From: JAIBJN01 sp963775625
GTDB taxonomy: Bacteria; Actinomycetota; Thermoleophilia; Gaiellales; Gaiellaceae
Direction of reading: 5' to 3'
Length of the DNA: 50,210 bases
Assembly: GCA_963775625.1 (NCBI GenBank)
Contig: CAVZJM010000010.1
Location: 1-50,210 of the forward strand
A program made the translations under genes and the position numbers. How positions within the stretch are numbered: position 1 is the stretch's first letter; each line of letters begins with the position of its first letter. Positions 17,225 to 25,040 of the stretch are shown piece by piece. The notes beneath the pieces were generated by a model. It was not told the DNA's origin and made no database searches. It saw nothing but the letters and a program-made list of their open reading frames with translations.

Positions 17225-17787
17225 CCCGGGCGCAGGAGGAGGCGTTCCTCGACGCGGCGGAACGCCTCCTCCTCGAGCTCGGCTATCCGGGGGTCACGAC
17301 CCGCCGGGTCGCAGCCGAAGCGGGCCTGAACCACGGGCTCGTCCACTACTACTTCGGCTCGGTCGAGAGCCTGCTCGTCCGCGTGCTCGAGCGTTTCACG
17401 GAGCGGGTCACGGAGCGCCAGCGAACGATGTACGCCGATCCGGAGGTCCCGTTCCTCGAGAAGTGGAGGCAGGCGATGCGCTACCTCGTGGGGGACGACG
17501 TCGAGTACGAAAAGATCTGGCTGGAGCTGCAGGCGCTCGCGTGGAACCATCCGGAGCTTCGCGACCGGGTCGCCTTCGTCAACGAGGAGTGGCGCGCTGT
17601 GCTGACTGAGGCGCTCGCCGAGCCGCGTGAGCGCTACGGCATCCAGATGCCGCTCGACGCGCTGGTCTCCCTCGTGATGACGTTCAACGAAGGGATCATC
17701 CTCGAGCGGGCGCAGGGAGTCACGGCCGGGCACAGCGAGCTGCTCGCCTGGATCGACGCCTGGCTCGAGGAGAGGGAGAGCGGATGA
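17206..17787 (+). CDS. TetR family transcriptional regulator
   Basis: 193 residues from a GTG. The helix-turn-helix lies in residues 10-55: AFLDAAERLLLELGYPGVTTRRVAAEAGLNHGLVHYYFGSVESLL, a textbook TetR N-terminus. The C-terminal ligand domain is less conserved. Gene position inside the operon and the double palindrome over the promoter at 15735-15763 suggest it represses its own operon until a ligand of the hydrolase or SELENBP1-like pathway appears. The ligand is unknown. Confidence 0.93.
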   Translation: MAAPQVTRAQEEAFLDAAERLLLELGYPGVTTRRVAAEAGLNHGLVHYYFGSVESLLVRVLERFTERVTERQRTMYADPEVPFLEKWRQAMRYLVGDDVEYEKIWLELQALAWNHPELRDRVAFVNEEWRAVLTEALAEPRERYGIQMPLDALVSLVMTFNEGIILERAQGVTAGHSELLAWIDAWLEERESG

Positions 17788-18695
17788 CGATCGCAGTCGG
17801 CGCGCCGGCCGAGCAGACCCGCGCCCGGTACCCGGACGACGAGGGGTACGTCGAGCGCGACGGGATCCGCGTGTTCTACGAGGTCTACGGTCACGGCGAG
17901 CCGACCGTGTTCCTCCTGCCGACCTGGTCGATCATCCACTCGCGCCACTGGAAGATGCAGATCGCGTACCTTGCCCGCCACTTCCGCGTGCTCACGTTCG
18001 ACGGGCGTGGGAACGGACGGTCGGACAGGCCCGAGGGAGTTGCGGCGTACGCGGAGCCCGAGCACGCCGCGGATGCGCTCGCAGTCATGGACGCGACCGA
18101 TACGGAGCGGGCCGTGCTCGTCTCGCTGTCGCTGGGCGCGCAGCGCGCTCTCATCCTCGCCGCGAGCCGGCCGGAGCGTGTCGCGGCTCTGGCTTTCATC
18201 AGCCCCTCGGTATCGCTCGGCAAGCCGCTGCCGAGCCGCATCGCCCACTCGTTCGAGGACGTGCTCGACACCGACGAGGGGTGGGCGAAATACAACAGGC
18301 ACTACTGGGTGCGCGACTACCGCGACTTCCTGGAGTTCTTCTTCTCTCAGTTCTTCCCCGAGCCGCACTCGACCAAGCAGATCGAGGACTGCGTCGGCTG
18401 GGGGCTCGAGACCACGCCCGAGACGCTCGTGCACACGCGGTTGGCAATCGACATGGGCGAAGAAGAGACCCGCTCGCTCTGTCGGCTCGTCCGCTGTCCG
18501 GTCCTGGTTATCCAGGGCACCGCAGATGCGATCACCGGCCCTTCGCGAGGGATTGCGCTCGCGAAGGCCACTGGCGGCGCCCTCGCCCTGCTCGACGGGT
18601 CAGGCCACGGACCGCACGCCCGCGACCCGGTGAAGGTCAACCTGCTGCTCCGCGGCTTGGTCGAGTCGCTCGAGAGGAGAACGTCACGGACCTAG
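17784..18695 (+). CDS. Alpha/beta hydrolase, first of a tandem pair
   Basis: 303 residues, ATG overlapping the TetR stop. The alpha/beta-hydrolase fold is clear: VFLLPTWSIIHSRHWKMQIAYLARHFRVLTFDGRGNGRS, nucleophile elbow SLSLG, acid after VLVIQGTADAIT, and the catalytic His in GSGHGPHARDP. The elbow starts with Ser instead of the usual Gly. A distinctive insert (DEGWAKYNRHYW...EPHSTKQIEDCVGWGLE) forms the cap. The N-terminal third is nearly identical to the next gene, including 53 identical bases. The substrate is unknown. Confidence 0.88.
   Translation: MTIAVGAPAEQTRARYPDDEGYVERDGIRVFYEVYGHGEPTVFLLPTWSIIHSRHWKMQIAYLARHFRVLTFDGRGNGRSDRPEGVAAYAEPEHAADALAVMDATDTERAVLVSLSLGAQRALILAASRPERVAALAFISPSVSLGKPLPSRIAHSFEDVLDTDEGWAKYNRHYWVRDYRDFLEFFFSQFFPEPHSTKQIEDCVGWGLETTPETLVHTRLAIDMGEEETRSLCRLVRCPVLVIQGTADAITGPSRGIALAKATGGALALLDGSGHGPHARDPVKVNLLLRGLVESLERRTSRT
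17811..17863 (+). repeat. 53-bp exact direct repeat, copy 1
   Basis: Starts GAGCAGACCCGCGCCCGGTA and is identical to 18713-18765. It encodes EQTRARYPDDEGYVERDG near the N-terminus of both tandem hydrolases. Confidence 0.9.
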
Positions 18696-19594
18696 TGACT
18701 GACCTCGCGCGCGAGCAGACCCGCGCCCGGTACCCGGACGACGAGGGGTACGTCGAGCGCGACGGCGTGCGCGTCTTCAACGAGGTCTACGGGGAAGGCG
18801 AGCCGACCGTCTTCCTCCTCCCCACCTGGTCGATCATCCACTCCCGCCACTGGAAGATGCAGATCCCCTACCTGGCCCGCCATTTCCGGGTGCTCACGTC
18901 CGACGGCCGCGGGAACGGGAAGGCCGACCGGCCGAGCGGGATCGCGGCCTACACCGAGCGGGAGTTCGCCGAGGACTCGCTCGCCGTCATGGATGCGACC
19001 GGCACCGAGTCGGCGATCGTGGTCGGGCTCTCCTGCGGCGCCCTCTGGGGCTCGCTGCTTGCCGCCGAACATCCCGACCGCGTCGCGGGAGCGATATTCA
19101 TCGGGCCCGCAGTTCCACTCGCCCCTGGGCACCCGGAACGGAACGTCCACTCCTTCCACGACGAGCTCGACACCGACGAGGGCTGGGCGAAGTACAACCG
19201 CCACTACTGGCTCGAGCACTACGAGGAGTTCCTCGAGTACTTCTTCGGGCGGATCTTCAGCGAGCCGCACTCCACGAAGCAGATCGAGGACTGCGTCGGG
19301 TGGGGGCTGGAGATGTCGCCGGAGACACTGATCGACAGCTCGGAGGCGCTCGACCTCTGCGGCCTCGAGAGCTTCCGCGACATCTGCGACAAGGTGCGCT
19401 GCCCGGTGCTCGTGCTGCACGGCGACGAGGACGCGCTCAGGCCGCACGCCCAGGGAGCCGCACTGGCGGAGGCCACCGGCGGCACCCTCGTCACGCTCGA
19501 GGGCGCGGGGCACTGCCCGCACGTCCGTGACCCCGTGAAGGTCAACCTGCTCATCCGCGACTTCGTCGAGTCGCTCGAAAAGAGGACGTCGTGA
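18695..19594 (+). CDS. Alpha/beta hydrolase, second of a tandem pair
   Basis: 299 residues from a GTG that overlaps the previous stop (TAGTG). Same fold and cap as the first copy, with a more canonical nucleophile elbow GLSCG, acid region VLVLHGDEDALRP and catalytic His in GAGHCPHVRDP. The N-terminal 60 residues and the cap motif KYNRHYW...HSTKQIEDCVGWGLE are shared, while the core around the elbow differs. Duplication followed by divergence of the active-site region seems likely, with conversion keeping the N-terminus alike. The two may act on related substrates or form a heterodimer. Confidence 0.88.
   Translation: MTDLAREQTRARYPDDEGYVERDGVRVFNEVYGEGEPTVFLLPTWSIIHSRHWKMQIPYLARHFRVLTSDGRGNGKADRPSGIAAYTEREFAEDSLAVMDATGTESAIVVGLSCGALWGSLLAAEHPDRVAGAIFIGPAVPLAPGHPERNVHSFHDELDTDEGWAKYNRHYWLEHYEEFLEYFFGRIFSEPHSTKQIEDCVGWGLEMSPETLIDSSEALDLCGLESFRDICDKVRCPVLVLHGDEDALRPHAQGAALAEATGGTLVTLEGAGHCPHVRDPVKVNLLIRDFVESLEKRTS
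18713..18765 (+). repeat. 53-bp exact direct repeat, copy 2
   Basis: Second copy of the segment at 17811-17863; identity ends at the codons after Arg-Asp-Gly. Confidence 0.9.
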
Positions 19595-20835
19595 GTGCCA
19601 TCACAGAGACGCGGTGGACCCGGGGCCGCAGCCGAGGGAGGCGCGCGCTCTTCGTCTCGTCACCGATCGGGCTCGGCCACGCGCAGCGCGACGTGGCGAT
19701 CGCCCGCGAGCTGCGGCAGCTGCACGCCGACCTCGAGATCGACTGGCTCGCGCAGCACCCGGTCACCGCCGTGCTCGAGGGCGAGGGCGAGCGGGTTCAC
19801 CCGATGAGCGCCGAGCTGGCGAACGAGTCGCACCACATCGAGTCCGAGTCCGCCGAGCACGACCTTCACTGCTTCCAGGCCTGGCGGCGGATGGACGAGA
19901 TCCTGCTCGCGAACTTCATGGTCTTCCACGACGTCGTGCGCGAGGAGACCTACGACCTCTGGATCGGAGACGAGGCGTGGGAGCTCGACTACTACCTCCA
20001 CGAGAACCCGGAGGAGAAGCGCGCTGCCTACGTCTGGCTGACCGACTTCGTCGGCTGGCTGCCGATGGCAGACGGCGGCGAGCGCGAGGCGTTCCTTACC
20101 GCCGACTACAACGCCGAGATGATCGAGCACATCGCACGCTTCCCGCGTGTGCGCGATCGCGCGCTCTACGTCGGCAACCCGGCCGACGTCGTCGGGGACG
20201 CATTCGGGCCCGACCTTCCGCTCATCCGCGACTGGACGGAGCAGCACTTCGACTTCGCGGGCTACGTCTCCGGCTTCGACCCGGCCGCGTTCGCCGACCG
20301 GGAGAAGCTGCGGGCCGAGCTCGGCTACCACCCAGGCGAGCAGGTCTGCATCGTCACAGTCGGAGGCTCCGGGGTCGGCGGGCACCTGCTCAGGCGCGTC
20401 GTCGACGCCTTCCCGGAGGCGAAGCAGCTCGTGCCCGAGCTGCGCATGATCGTCGTCGCCGGCCCGCGCATCGACCCTGCCGCGTTTCCCGAGGCCGACG
20501 GCCTCGAGGTGCGCGCCTACGTCCACAACCTTTACCGGCACCTGGCCGCCTGCGACCTGGCGGTCGTCCAGGGCGGGCTCACGACCGCGATGGAGCTGAC
20601 CGCCAACCAGCGTCCATTCCTCTACTTCCCGCTTAGCCACCACTTCGAGCAGAACTTCCACGTCCGCCACCGGCTGGAGCGCTACGGCGCCGGGCGGGCG
20701 ATGGACTTCGAGACCGCGACGCCCTCCGTGATCGCGGAGGCGATCGCCGAGGAGATCGGGCGGGAGGTCGACTACCGGCCCGTCGAGACCGACGGCGCGG
20801 CGAAGGCGGCCGCCCGGATCGCGGAGCTCCTCTGA
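19591..20835 (+). CDS. Glycosyltransferase family 28/MurG-like protein
   Basis: 414 residues, GTG start overlapping the hydrolase stop (GTGA). The N-terminal domain has ALFVSSPIGLGHAQRDVAIARELRQ, the glycine-rich acceptor loop with His seen in MurG/UGT proteins. The C-terminal domain has CIVTVGGSGVGGHLLRRVV and AACDLAVVQGGLTTAMELTANQRPFLYFPL, the nucleotide-sugar-binding GGxxT...E region. It would transfer a sugar to a small molecule or lipid. In an operon with hydrolases and an NTF2-like protein it could modify a secondary metabolite; this is a guess. Confidence 0.8.
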   Translation: MSAITETRWTRGRSRGRRALFVSSPIGLGHAQRDVAIARELRQLHADLEIDWLAQHPVTAVLEGEGERVHPMSAELANESHHIESESAEHDLHCFQAWRRMDEILLANFMVFHDVVREETYDLWIGDEAWELDYYLHENPEEKRAAYVWLTDFVGWLPMADGGEREAFLTADYNAEMIEHIARFPRVRDRALYVGNPADVVGDAFGPDLPLIRDWTEQHFDFAGYVSGFDPAAFADREKLRAELGYHPGEQVCIVTVGGSGVGGHLLRRVVDAFPEAKQLVPELRMIVVAGPRIDPAAFPEADGLEVRAYVHNLYRHLAACDLAVVQGGLTTAMELTANQRPFLYFPLSHHFEQNFHVRHRLERYGAGRAMDFETATPSVIAEAIAEEIGREVDYRPVETDGAAKAAARIAELL

Positions 20836-21185
20836 TGACTCCCGACGAGGAGGCGATCGTCCGCTGCGTGCTCGACTACTTCGAGGGCTGGTTCGACGGC
20901 GACCCCGAGCGCATGCGACGCGCGCTCCATCCGGACCTGGCCAAGCGGTCACCGGACGGCGAGGCGCTCAATCAGGTGACGGCTCGGGAAATGGTCGAGG
21001 CCACGGCTGCGGGTCGTGGCAAAGAGCGTGATCCCGGCGCACGGCGCATCGATGTCCGCGTCATCGAGGTCCACGGCGCCATCGCCTGTGTCGTCGTTGA
21101 CTCGAACGTCTACCGCGAGTACGTCCACCTCGTGCGCACGGAGGGCGGCTGGAGGATCGTGAACGCCCTCTGGGCGCTCGCCTAA
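20835..21185 (+). CDS. NTF2-like (SnoaL/lumazine-binding-type) protein
   Basis: 116 residues, start overlapping the previous stop (TGATGA). The cone-shaped NTF2 fold is suggested by EEAIVRCVLDYFEGWFDGDPERMRRALHPDLAKRS at the start and YREYVHLVRTEGGWRIVNALWAL at the end. Proteins of this type are small isomerases, cyclases or ligand binders. It closes the TetR-controlled operon. Its stop overlaps the convergent PEBP stop (CTAA). Confidence 0.8.
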   Translation: MTPDEEAIVRCVLDYFEGWFDGDPERMRRALHPDLAKRSPDGEALNQVTAREMVEATAAGRGKERDPGARRIDVRVIEVHGAIACVVVDSNVYREYVHLVRTEGGWRIVNALWALA

Positions 21186-21727
21186 CGAGACGGACGCGTG
21201 TACGGCGCCGTCAGCGTCGCCTCGGCGAGGACGTGGCCCTCCATCGCCGCGCGGAGCTCGTCGAGGCTCGCGCCCTCCTGGAGCCCGGTCTCCGCGTCGA
21301 GCGCGTAGAGCGTGAAGACGTAGCCGTGCGTCTCGCCCTCGGGCGGGCACGGCCCGGTCCAGCCGACGCCGTCGGCGTCGTTGGCGCCCTGGCCGAGCCC
21401 TTCGACGTTCCCGGTCTCGAGCTCGGTGCGGTCCGGCGGGATCCCGAACACGACCCAGTGGACGAAGCCGTCGCCGGGCGCGTCGGGGTCGTCGACCACG
21501 AGGGCCAGCTCGACCGTGCCGGACGGCGGCTGCTCCCACGCGACCGCCGGGGAGACGTTCTCCCCGTCGCAGCTGAAGCGCACGTCGATGGGCTCGCCGT
21601 CGGCGACGTCGCCCCCGGTGAACGAGAAGCTCTGCGCGCCGGGTGTCGTCGCCGGCTCGCTCTCGTCGTCCCCGCCGCAGGCGGGGAGCGCGAGTGCGAG
21701 GAGCTGGAGCCCGAGCAGCCGACGCAC
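21182..21727 (-). CDS. PEBP/YbhB family lipoprotein
   Basis: 181 residues from the GTG at 21727. The N-terminus is a lipoprotein signal (VRRLLGLQLLALALPACGG, lipobox Cys near residue 16). The phosphatidylethanolamine-binding-protein domain follows: VRFSCDGENVSPAVAWEQPP, ELALVVDDPDAPGDGFVHWVVFGIPP, GWTGPCPPEGETHGYVFTLYALD. These are the conserved DPDAP and GPCPP anion-site segments. Ligand unknown. The start lies 7 bases after TACTCT, so it is probably leaderless. Confidence 0.9.
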   Translation of the reverse strand: MRRLLGLQLLALALPACGGDDESEPATTPGAQSFSFTGGDVADGEPIDVRFSCDGENVSPAVAWEQPPSGTVELALVVDDPDAPGDGFVHWVVFGIPPDRTELETGNVEGLGQGANDADGVGWTGPCPPEGETHGYVFTLYALDAETGLQEGASLDELRAAMEGHVLAEATLTAPYTRPSR

Positions 21728-21734
21728 GAGCCGA

Positions 21735-21740
21735 AGAGTA
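21735..21740 (-). promoter_or_regulatory. Leaderless-type -10 for the PEBP gene
   Basis: TACTCT on the minus strand, 7 bases from the GTG start; no ribosome site between them. Confidence 0.45.
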
Positions 21741-21749
21741 GCCCGGCGC

Positions 21750-22739
21750 TCACGCGTAGGCGAGACAGCCGCAGGACAGCCGCGCCCGCGGATCTCGCCG
21801 GCGCGTAGCCGTGCCAGCGCCTCGTTCGCCTTGCTCGAGCGGGAAGGCCTCGACCTCGGTCCGAACCGGCACCCGCGGGGCAAGCTCGAGGAACTCCTCG
21901 CCGTCACGCCGCGTCAGGTTCGCCACCGAGCGGACTACCCGCTCGCCCCAGAGGAGCTCGTAGGGGAAGGACGGGATGTCGCTCATGTGGATCCCCGCGC
22001 AGACCACCGAGCCGCCCCTTGCTACGGCGGCGAGGGCGGCCGGGACGAGCGCGCCCACCGGCGCGAAGAGGATGGCCGCGTCGAGCTCCTCCGGCGGCCG
22101 GGACTCCGAGTCGCCCGCCCACTCGGCACCGAGCCCGCGAGCGAACGCCTGGGCCTCCTCGTCCCCGGCCCGCGTGAACGCGAACACCCGCCGGCCTTCG
22201 TGCAGCGCGACCTGCGCGACGATGTGCGCGCTCGCGCCGAAGCCGTAGAGGCCGAGCCGCTCGGCGTCCCCGGCGAGCCGAAGGGCCCGGTAGCCGATCA
22301 GCCCCGCGCAGAGAAGCGGCGCCGCCTGCAGGTCGTCGTAGCCCTCGGGAACCGGGAAGCAGAAGCGCTCGTCCGCGGCGGCGAGCTCGGCGTAGCCGCC
22401 GTCGAGCTGGTAGCCGGTGAAGCGGGCGCGGTCGCAGAGGTTCTCGCGCCCGCTCAGGCAGTAACGGCACTCGCCGCACGTCCAGCCGAGCCAGGGAATA
22501 CCGACCCGCTCGCCGGCCGCGAAGCGCTCGCCGCCCTCCACGACCCGCCCGACCACCTGGTGACCGGGGACGAGCGGGAGCTTCGGCTCGGGCAGCTCGC
22601 CATCGAGGACGTGGAGGTCGGTGCGGCAGACGCCGCAGGCGTCGACCTGTAGGAGGACCTGCCCGGCGCCGGCCTCGGGCGCGGGCAGCTCGGCCTCCCG
22701 GAGAGGCGTCCCCGGGGCGTCGAGCACCATCGCCCTCAC
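21750..22739 (-). CDS. Zinc-dependent alcohol dehydrogenase (C-terminus frameshifted)
   Basis: Medium-chain dehydrogenase. VDACGVCRTDLHVLDGELP and GHQVVGRVVEGG hold catalytic-zinc ligands; GWTCGECRYCLSGRENLC holds the four structural-zinc cysteines; GLYGFGASAHIVAQVA is the cofactor loop. The start is taken as GTG 22739 (VRAMVLDAPG); an in-frame GTG at 22745 is nearer the REP hairpin. Near 21827 the usual C-terminus (LEQ-ANEALARLRAGEIRG) continues in another frame because of one extra A, so the annotated end is approximate. It belongs to the AdhP-like group that oxidises or reduces primary alcohols and aldehydes. Confidence 0.85.
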   Translation of the reverse strand: MRAMVLDAPGTPLREAELPAPEAGAGQVLLQVDACGVCRTDLHVLDGELPEPKLPLVPGHQVVGRVVEGGERFAAGERVGIPWLGWTCGECRYCLSGRENLCDRARFTGYQLDGGYAELAAADERFCFPVPEGYDDLQAAPLLCAGLIGYRALRLAGDAERLGLYGFGASAHIVAQVALHEGRRVFAFTRAGDEEAQAFARGLGAEWAGDSESRPPEELDAAILFAPVGALVPAALAAVARGGSVVCAGIHMSDIPSFPYELLWGERVVRSVANLTRRDGEEFLELAPRVPVRTEVEAFPLEQGERGAGTATRRRDPRARLSCGCLAYA

Positions 22740-22748
22740 GGCCACGAC

Positions 22749-22802
22749 CTGGGGTCAGGTCTTGCAATCGAGCACGTGCTGGAATGCAAGACCTGACCCC
22801 AG
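22749..22802. repeat. 54-nt REP-like hairpin
   Basis: The arms CTGGGGTCAGGTCTTGCA (22749-22766) and its exact complement (22785-22802) form an 18-bp perfect stem. The loop itself contains AGCACGTGCT, so the whole folds as one long hairpin. It sits between the aminotransferase stop and the alcohol dehydrogenase start, both minus strand. GGGGTCAG-type ends resemble REP elements mobilised by Y1/RAYT transposases; that link is from recall, and no transposase is in the window. It may also terminate the polyamine operon. Confidence 0.8.
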
Positions 22803-22806
22803 CGGT

Positions 22807-24186
22807 TCAGCGGGCGACCTGCGCCCAGGCCTCCGCGAGCACCTCGCCGAGGATGCCGACGATCTCGTCGAACTGCGCCTGCTCGGCGACGAGCGGCGGC
22901 GAGATCTGGACGACCGGGTCGCCGCGGTCGTCGGCGCGGCAGATGAGCCCCGCGTCGAAGAGGCGCGGCGAGAGGAAGTCGCGGAGGAGCGTCTCGCACT
23001 CGTCCTCGGAGAACGTCTCCCGGGTCTCCTTGTCCTTCACGAGCTCGAGGGCGTAGAAGTAGCCCGTCCCCCGCAGGTCGCCGACGATCGGCAGCTCGAG
23101 CAGCTGCGCGAGCGTGGAGTGGAACGCGTCCTGCTGGTCGGCGACGTGCTCGACCAGCCGCTCGCGTCGCATGATCTCGATGTTCTTGAGCGCGATCGCC
23201 GCCTGCACGGGGTGACCGCCGAAGGTGATGCCGTGCAAGAACATGGCATTGCCCTCCAGGAACGGCTCCATCACGCGGTCGGTGGCGATGAGCGCGCCTA
23301 TGGCTGCATAGGCCGAGGACAACCCCTTGGCGGAGGTGATGAGGTCGGGACGGATGTCGTAGCGCTCGGACGCAAACCACGCGCCCACCCGTCCGAAGCC
23401 CGTGATGGTCTCGTCCGCGCAGAGGAGGATCCCGTAGCGGTCGCAGATCTCGCGTACGCCGGCCCAGTAGCCCTCGGGCGGCGTGTACGCGCCCCCGGCG
23501 TTCTGCACCGGCTCCATGATCACCATGGCGACCGTGTCCGGGCCCGTGTGCTCGATCGTCGACTCGAGGTCCTCGAGGAGGAAGGCGGTGAACTCCTCTT
23601 CGGTCTCGCCCTCGGGCCGGTGGTAGCGGTTGGTATTGCGAACGTGGAGGGTGTCCGGCACGAGCGGCTCGAACGGCGTTTTCAGCGCTGCGATGCCGTT
23701 GATCGAAAGCGCCCCCATCGTCGTCCCGTGGTAGGCGATCCGGCGGGCGATCGCCTTCCAGCGACGCTCCCCGCGCGCAGTGTGGTACTGGCGCGCGAGC
23801 TTCCACGCAGCCTCGACGGCTTCCGAGCCGCCGGAGCAGAAGAAGACGCGGTTCAGGTCCCCGGGCGCGAGTGAGGCGACCTCGGCTGCGAGCTCGATCG
23901 CGCGCGGATGCGCGTAGTTCCAGTTCGTGTAGAAGGGGAGCTCGCGCATCTGCGCCGCCGCGGCCTCGCCCATCTCCTCCCCGTGGCTGTAGCCGATGTT
24001 GACGGTGAACAAGCCGGCGAGCGCGTCCAGGTAGCGCTTCCCGTTCGAGTCCTCCAGGTAACAGCCGTCGCCGCGCACGATGATCGGGATCTCCCCCTCC
24101 GACATGCGGGTGAAGTGCAGCCAGAGGTGGTCGCGCGCCGCCTTTTGCAGCTCGTCGGCGGAGAGGCCCGTCGCGGGGAGGCTCAT
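22807..24186 (-). CDS. Class III (omega) aminotransferase, putrescine/polyamine-pyruvate type
   Basis: 459 residues, ATG overlapping the potC stop (ATGA). Fold-I PLP features: FFCSGGSEAVEAAWKLARQYH, the cofactor-stacking YHGTTMGALSINGI, LLCADETITGFGRVG with the pyridine-N Asp, and the PLP lysine in SAKGLSS. The N-terminal DHLWLHFTRM is typical of the SpuC/omega-amino acid:pyruvate group. It would convert putrescine or a monoacetylated or cadaverine-like diamine to the aminoaldehyde with pyruvate as acceptor. As the last gene after PotABCD, and with an aminobutyraldehyde-type dehydrogenase first, a putrescine-to-GABA route is likely. Confidence 0.85.
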   Translation of the reverse strand: MSLPATGLSADELQKAARDHLWLHFTRMSEGEIPIIVRGDGCYLEDSNGKRYLDALAGLFTVNIGYSHGEEMGEAAAAQMRELPFYTNWNYAHPRAIELAAEVASLAPGDLNRVFFCSGGSEAVEAAWKLARQYHTARGERRWKAIARRIAYHGTTMGALSINGIAALKTPFEPLVPDTLHVRNTNRYHRPEGETEEEFTAFLLEDLESTIEHTGPDTVAMVIMEPVQNAGGAYTPPEGYWAGVREICDRYGILLCADETITGFGRVGAWFASERYDIRPDLITSAKGLSSAYAAIGALIATDRVMEPFLEGNAMFLHGITFGGHPVQAAIALKNIEIMRRERLVEHVADQQDAFHSTLAQLLELPIVGDLRGTGYFYALELVKDKETRETFSEDECETLLRDFLSPRLFDAGLICRADDRGDPVVQISPPLVAEQAQFDEIVGILGEVLAEAWAQVAR

Positions 24187-25040
24187 GCAGATCCTTTCGG
24201 GGTTCGGCGCCATTGGACGAGGATGTTGACCAGCATCAGCACGACGGCCACGCCGAAGATCATCGTGCCGATGACGTTGACCTCGGCCGGGACGCCGCGC
24301 TGCGCCTGGCTCCAGACGTAGAGCGGGAATGTTTCCGTGGTGCCCGAGTTGAAGCTCGTGATCACGAAGTCGTCGATGGAGAGCGAGAAGGCGAGCAGCG
24401 CGCCGGCGAGGATCCCCGGCGCGATCAACGGGAGCGTGATGCGGAAGAAGGTGACGTACTCGTTCGCGCCGAGGTCCGCCGCCGCCTCCTCGACGTGCCG
24501 GTCGAAGCCGACGAGCCTCGCCCGCACGGTCACGACCACGAAGCTGATGCAGAACATGATGTGCGCGAGCACGATCGTGGCGAACCCGAGCGCCGTCCCC
24601 AGGTTGAGGAAGAGCGCCAGCAGGGAGGCGCCGAGCACGATTTCGGGAGCGGTGAGCGGGACGAAGATGAGCAGGTTCGTCGCGCCCCGCCCGCGGAAGT
24701 GGTAGCGGACGAGGGCCAGCGCGATCAGGGTTCCCAGGATGACGGAGACGAGCGTGGCGAGCAGCGCCACCTTGATGCTCGTCCAGACCGCGTCGCCCAG
24801 GAAGGGCGGCCCGAACGGGTTCGTCCAGTGCGCCGTCGTGAAGCCCTCCCACGTGTAGTTGAAGCGCCCGGCCGGATCGTTGAAGGAGAAGACGATCACG
24901 ATCAGGATCGGGAGCATCAGGTAGGCGAGCGCGAGGATCCCGATGAAGGTGAGCGTGTGCCTGCGGACGAAGGCCCAGGCTCTCGAAAGGGGGCTGACGC
25001 TGCGCCTGGGCAGCGGCTGCGGCTCGGCGGCGGCCGTCAT
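24183..25040 (-). CDS. potC: Spermidine/putrescine ABC transporter permease PotC
   Basis: 285 residues with about six helices. The ABC permease EAA motif is EEAAADLGANEYVTFFRITLPLIAPGI. It starts FIGILALAYLMLPILIVIVFSFNDP, the usual PotC first helix followed by a conserved FNDP loop. The start overlaps the potB stop by four bases and its stop overlaps the aminotransferase start. It forms the inner-membrane channel with PotB. Confidence 0.92.
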   Translation of the reverse strand: MTAAAEPQPLPRRSVSPLSRAWAFVRRHTLTFIGILALAYLMLPILIVIVFSFNDPAGRFNYTWEGFTTAHWTNPFGPPFLGDAVWTSIKVALLATLVSVILGTLIALALVRYHFRGRGATNLLIFVPLTAPEIVLGASLLALFLNLGTALGFATIVLAHIMFCISFVVVTVRARLVGFDRHVEEAAADLGANEYVTFFRITLPLIAPGILAGALLAFSLSIDDFVITSFNSGTTETFPLYVWSQAQRGVPAEVNVIGTMIFGVAVVLMLVNILVQWRRTPKGSA

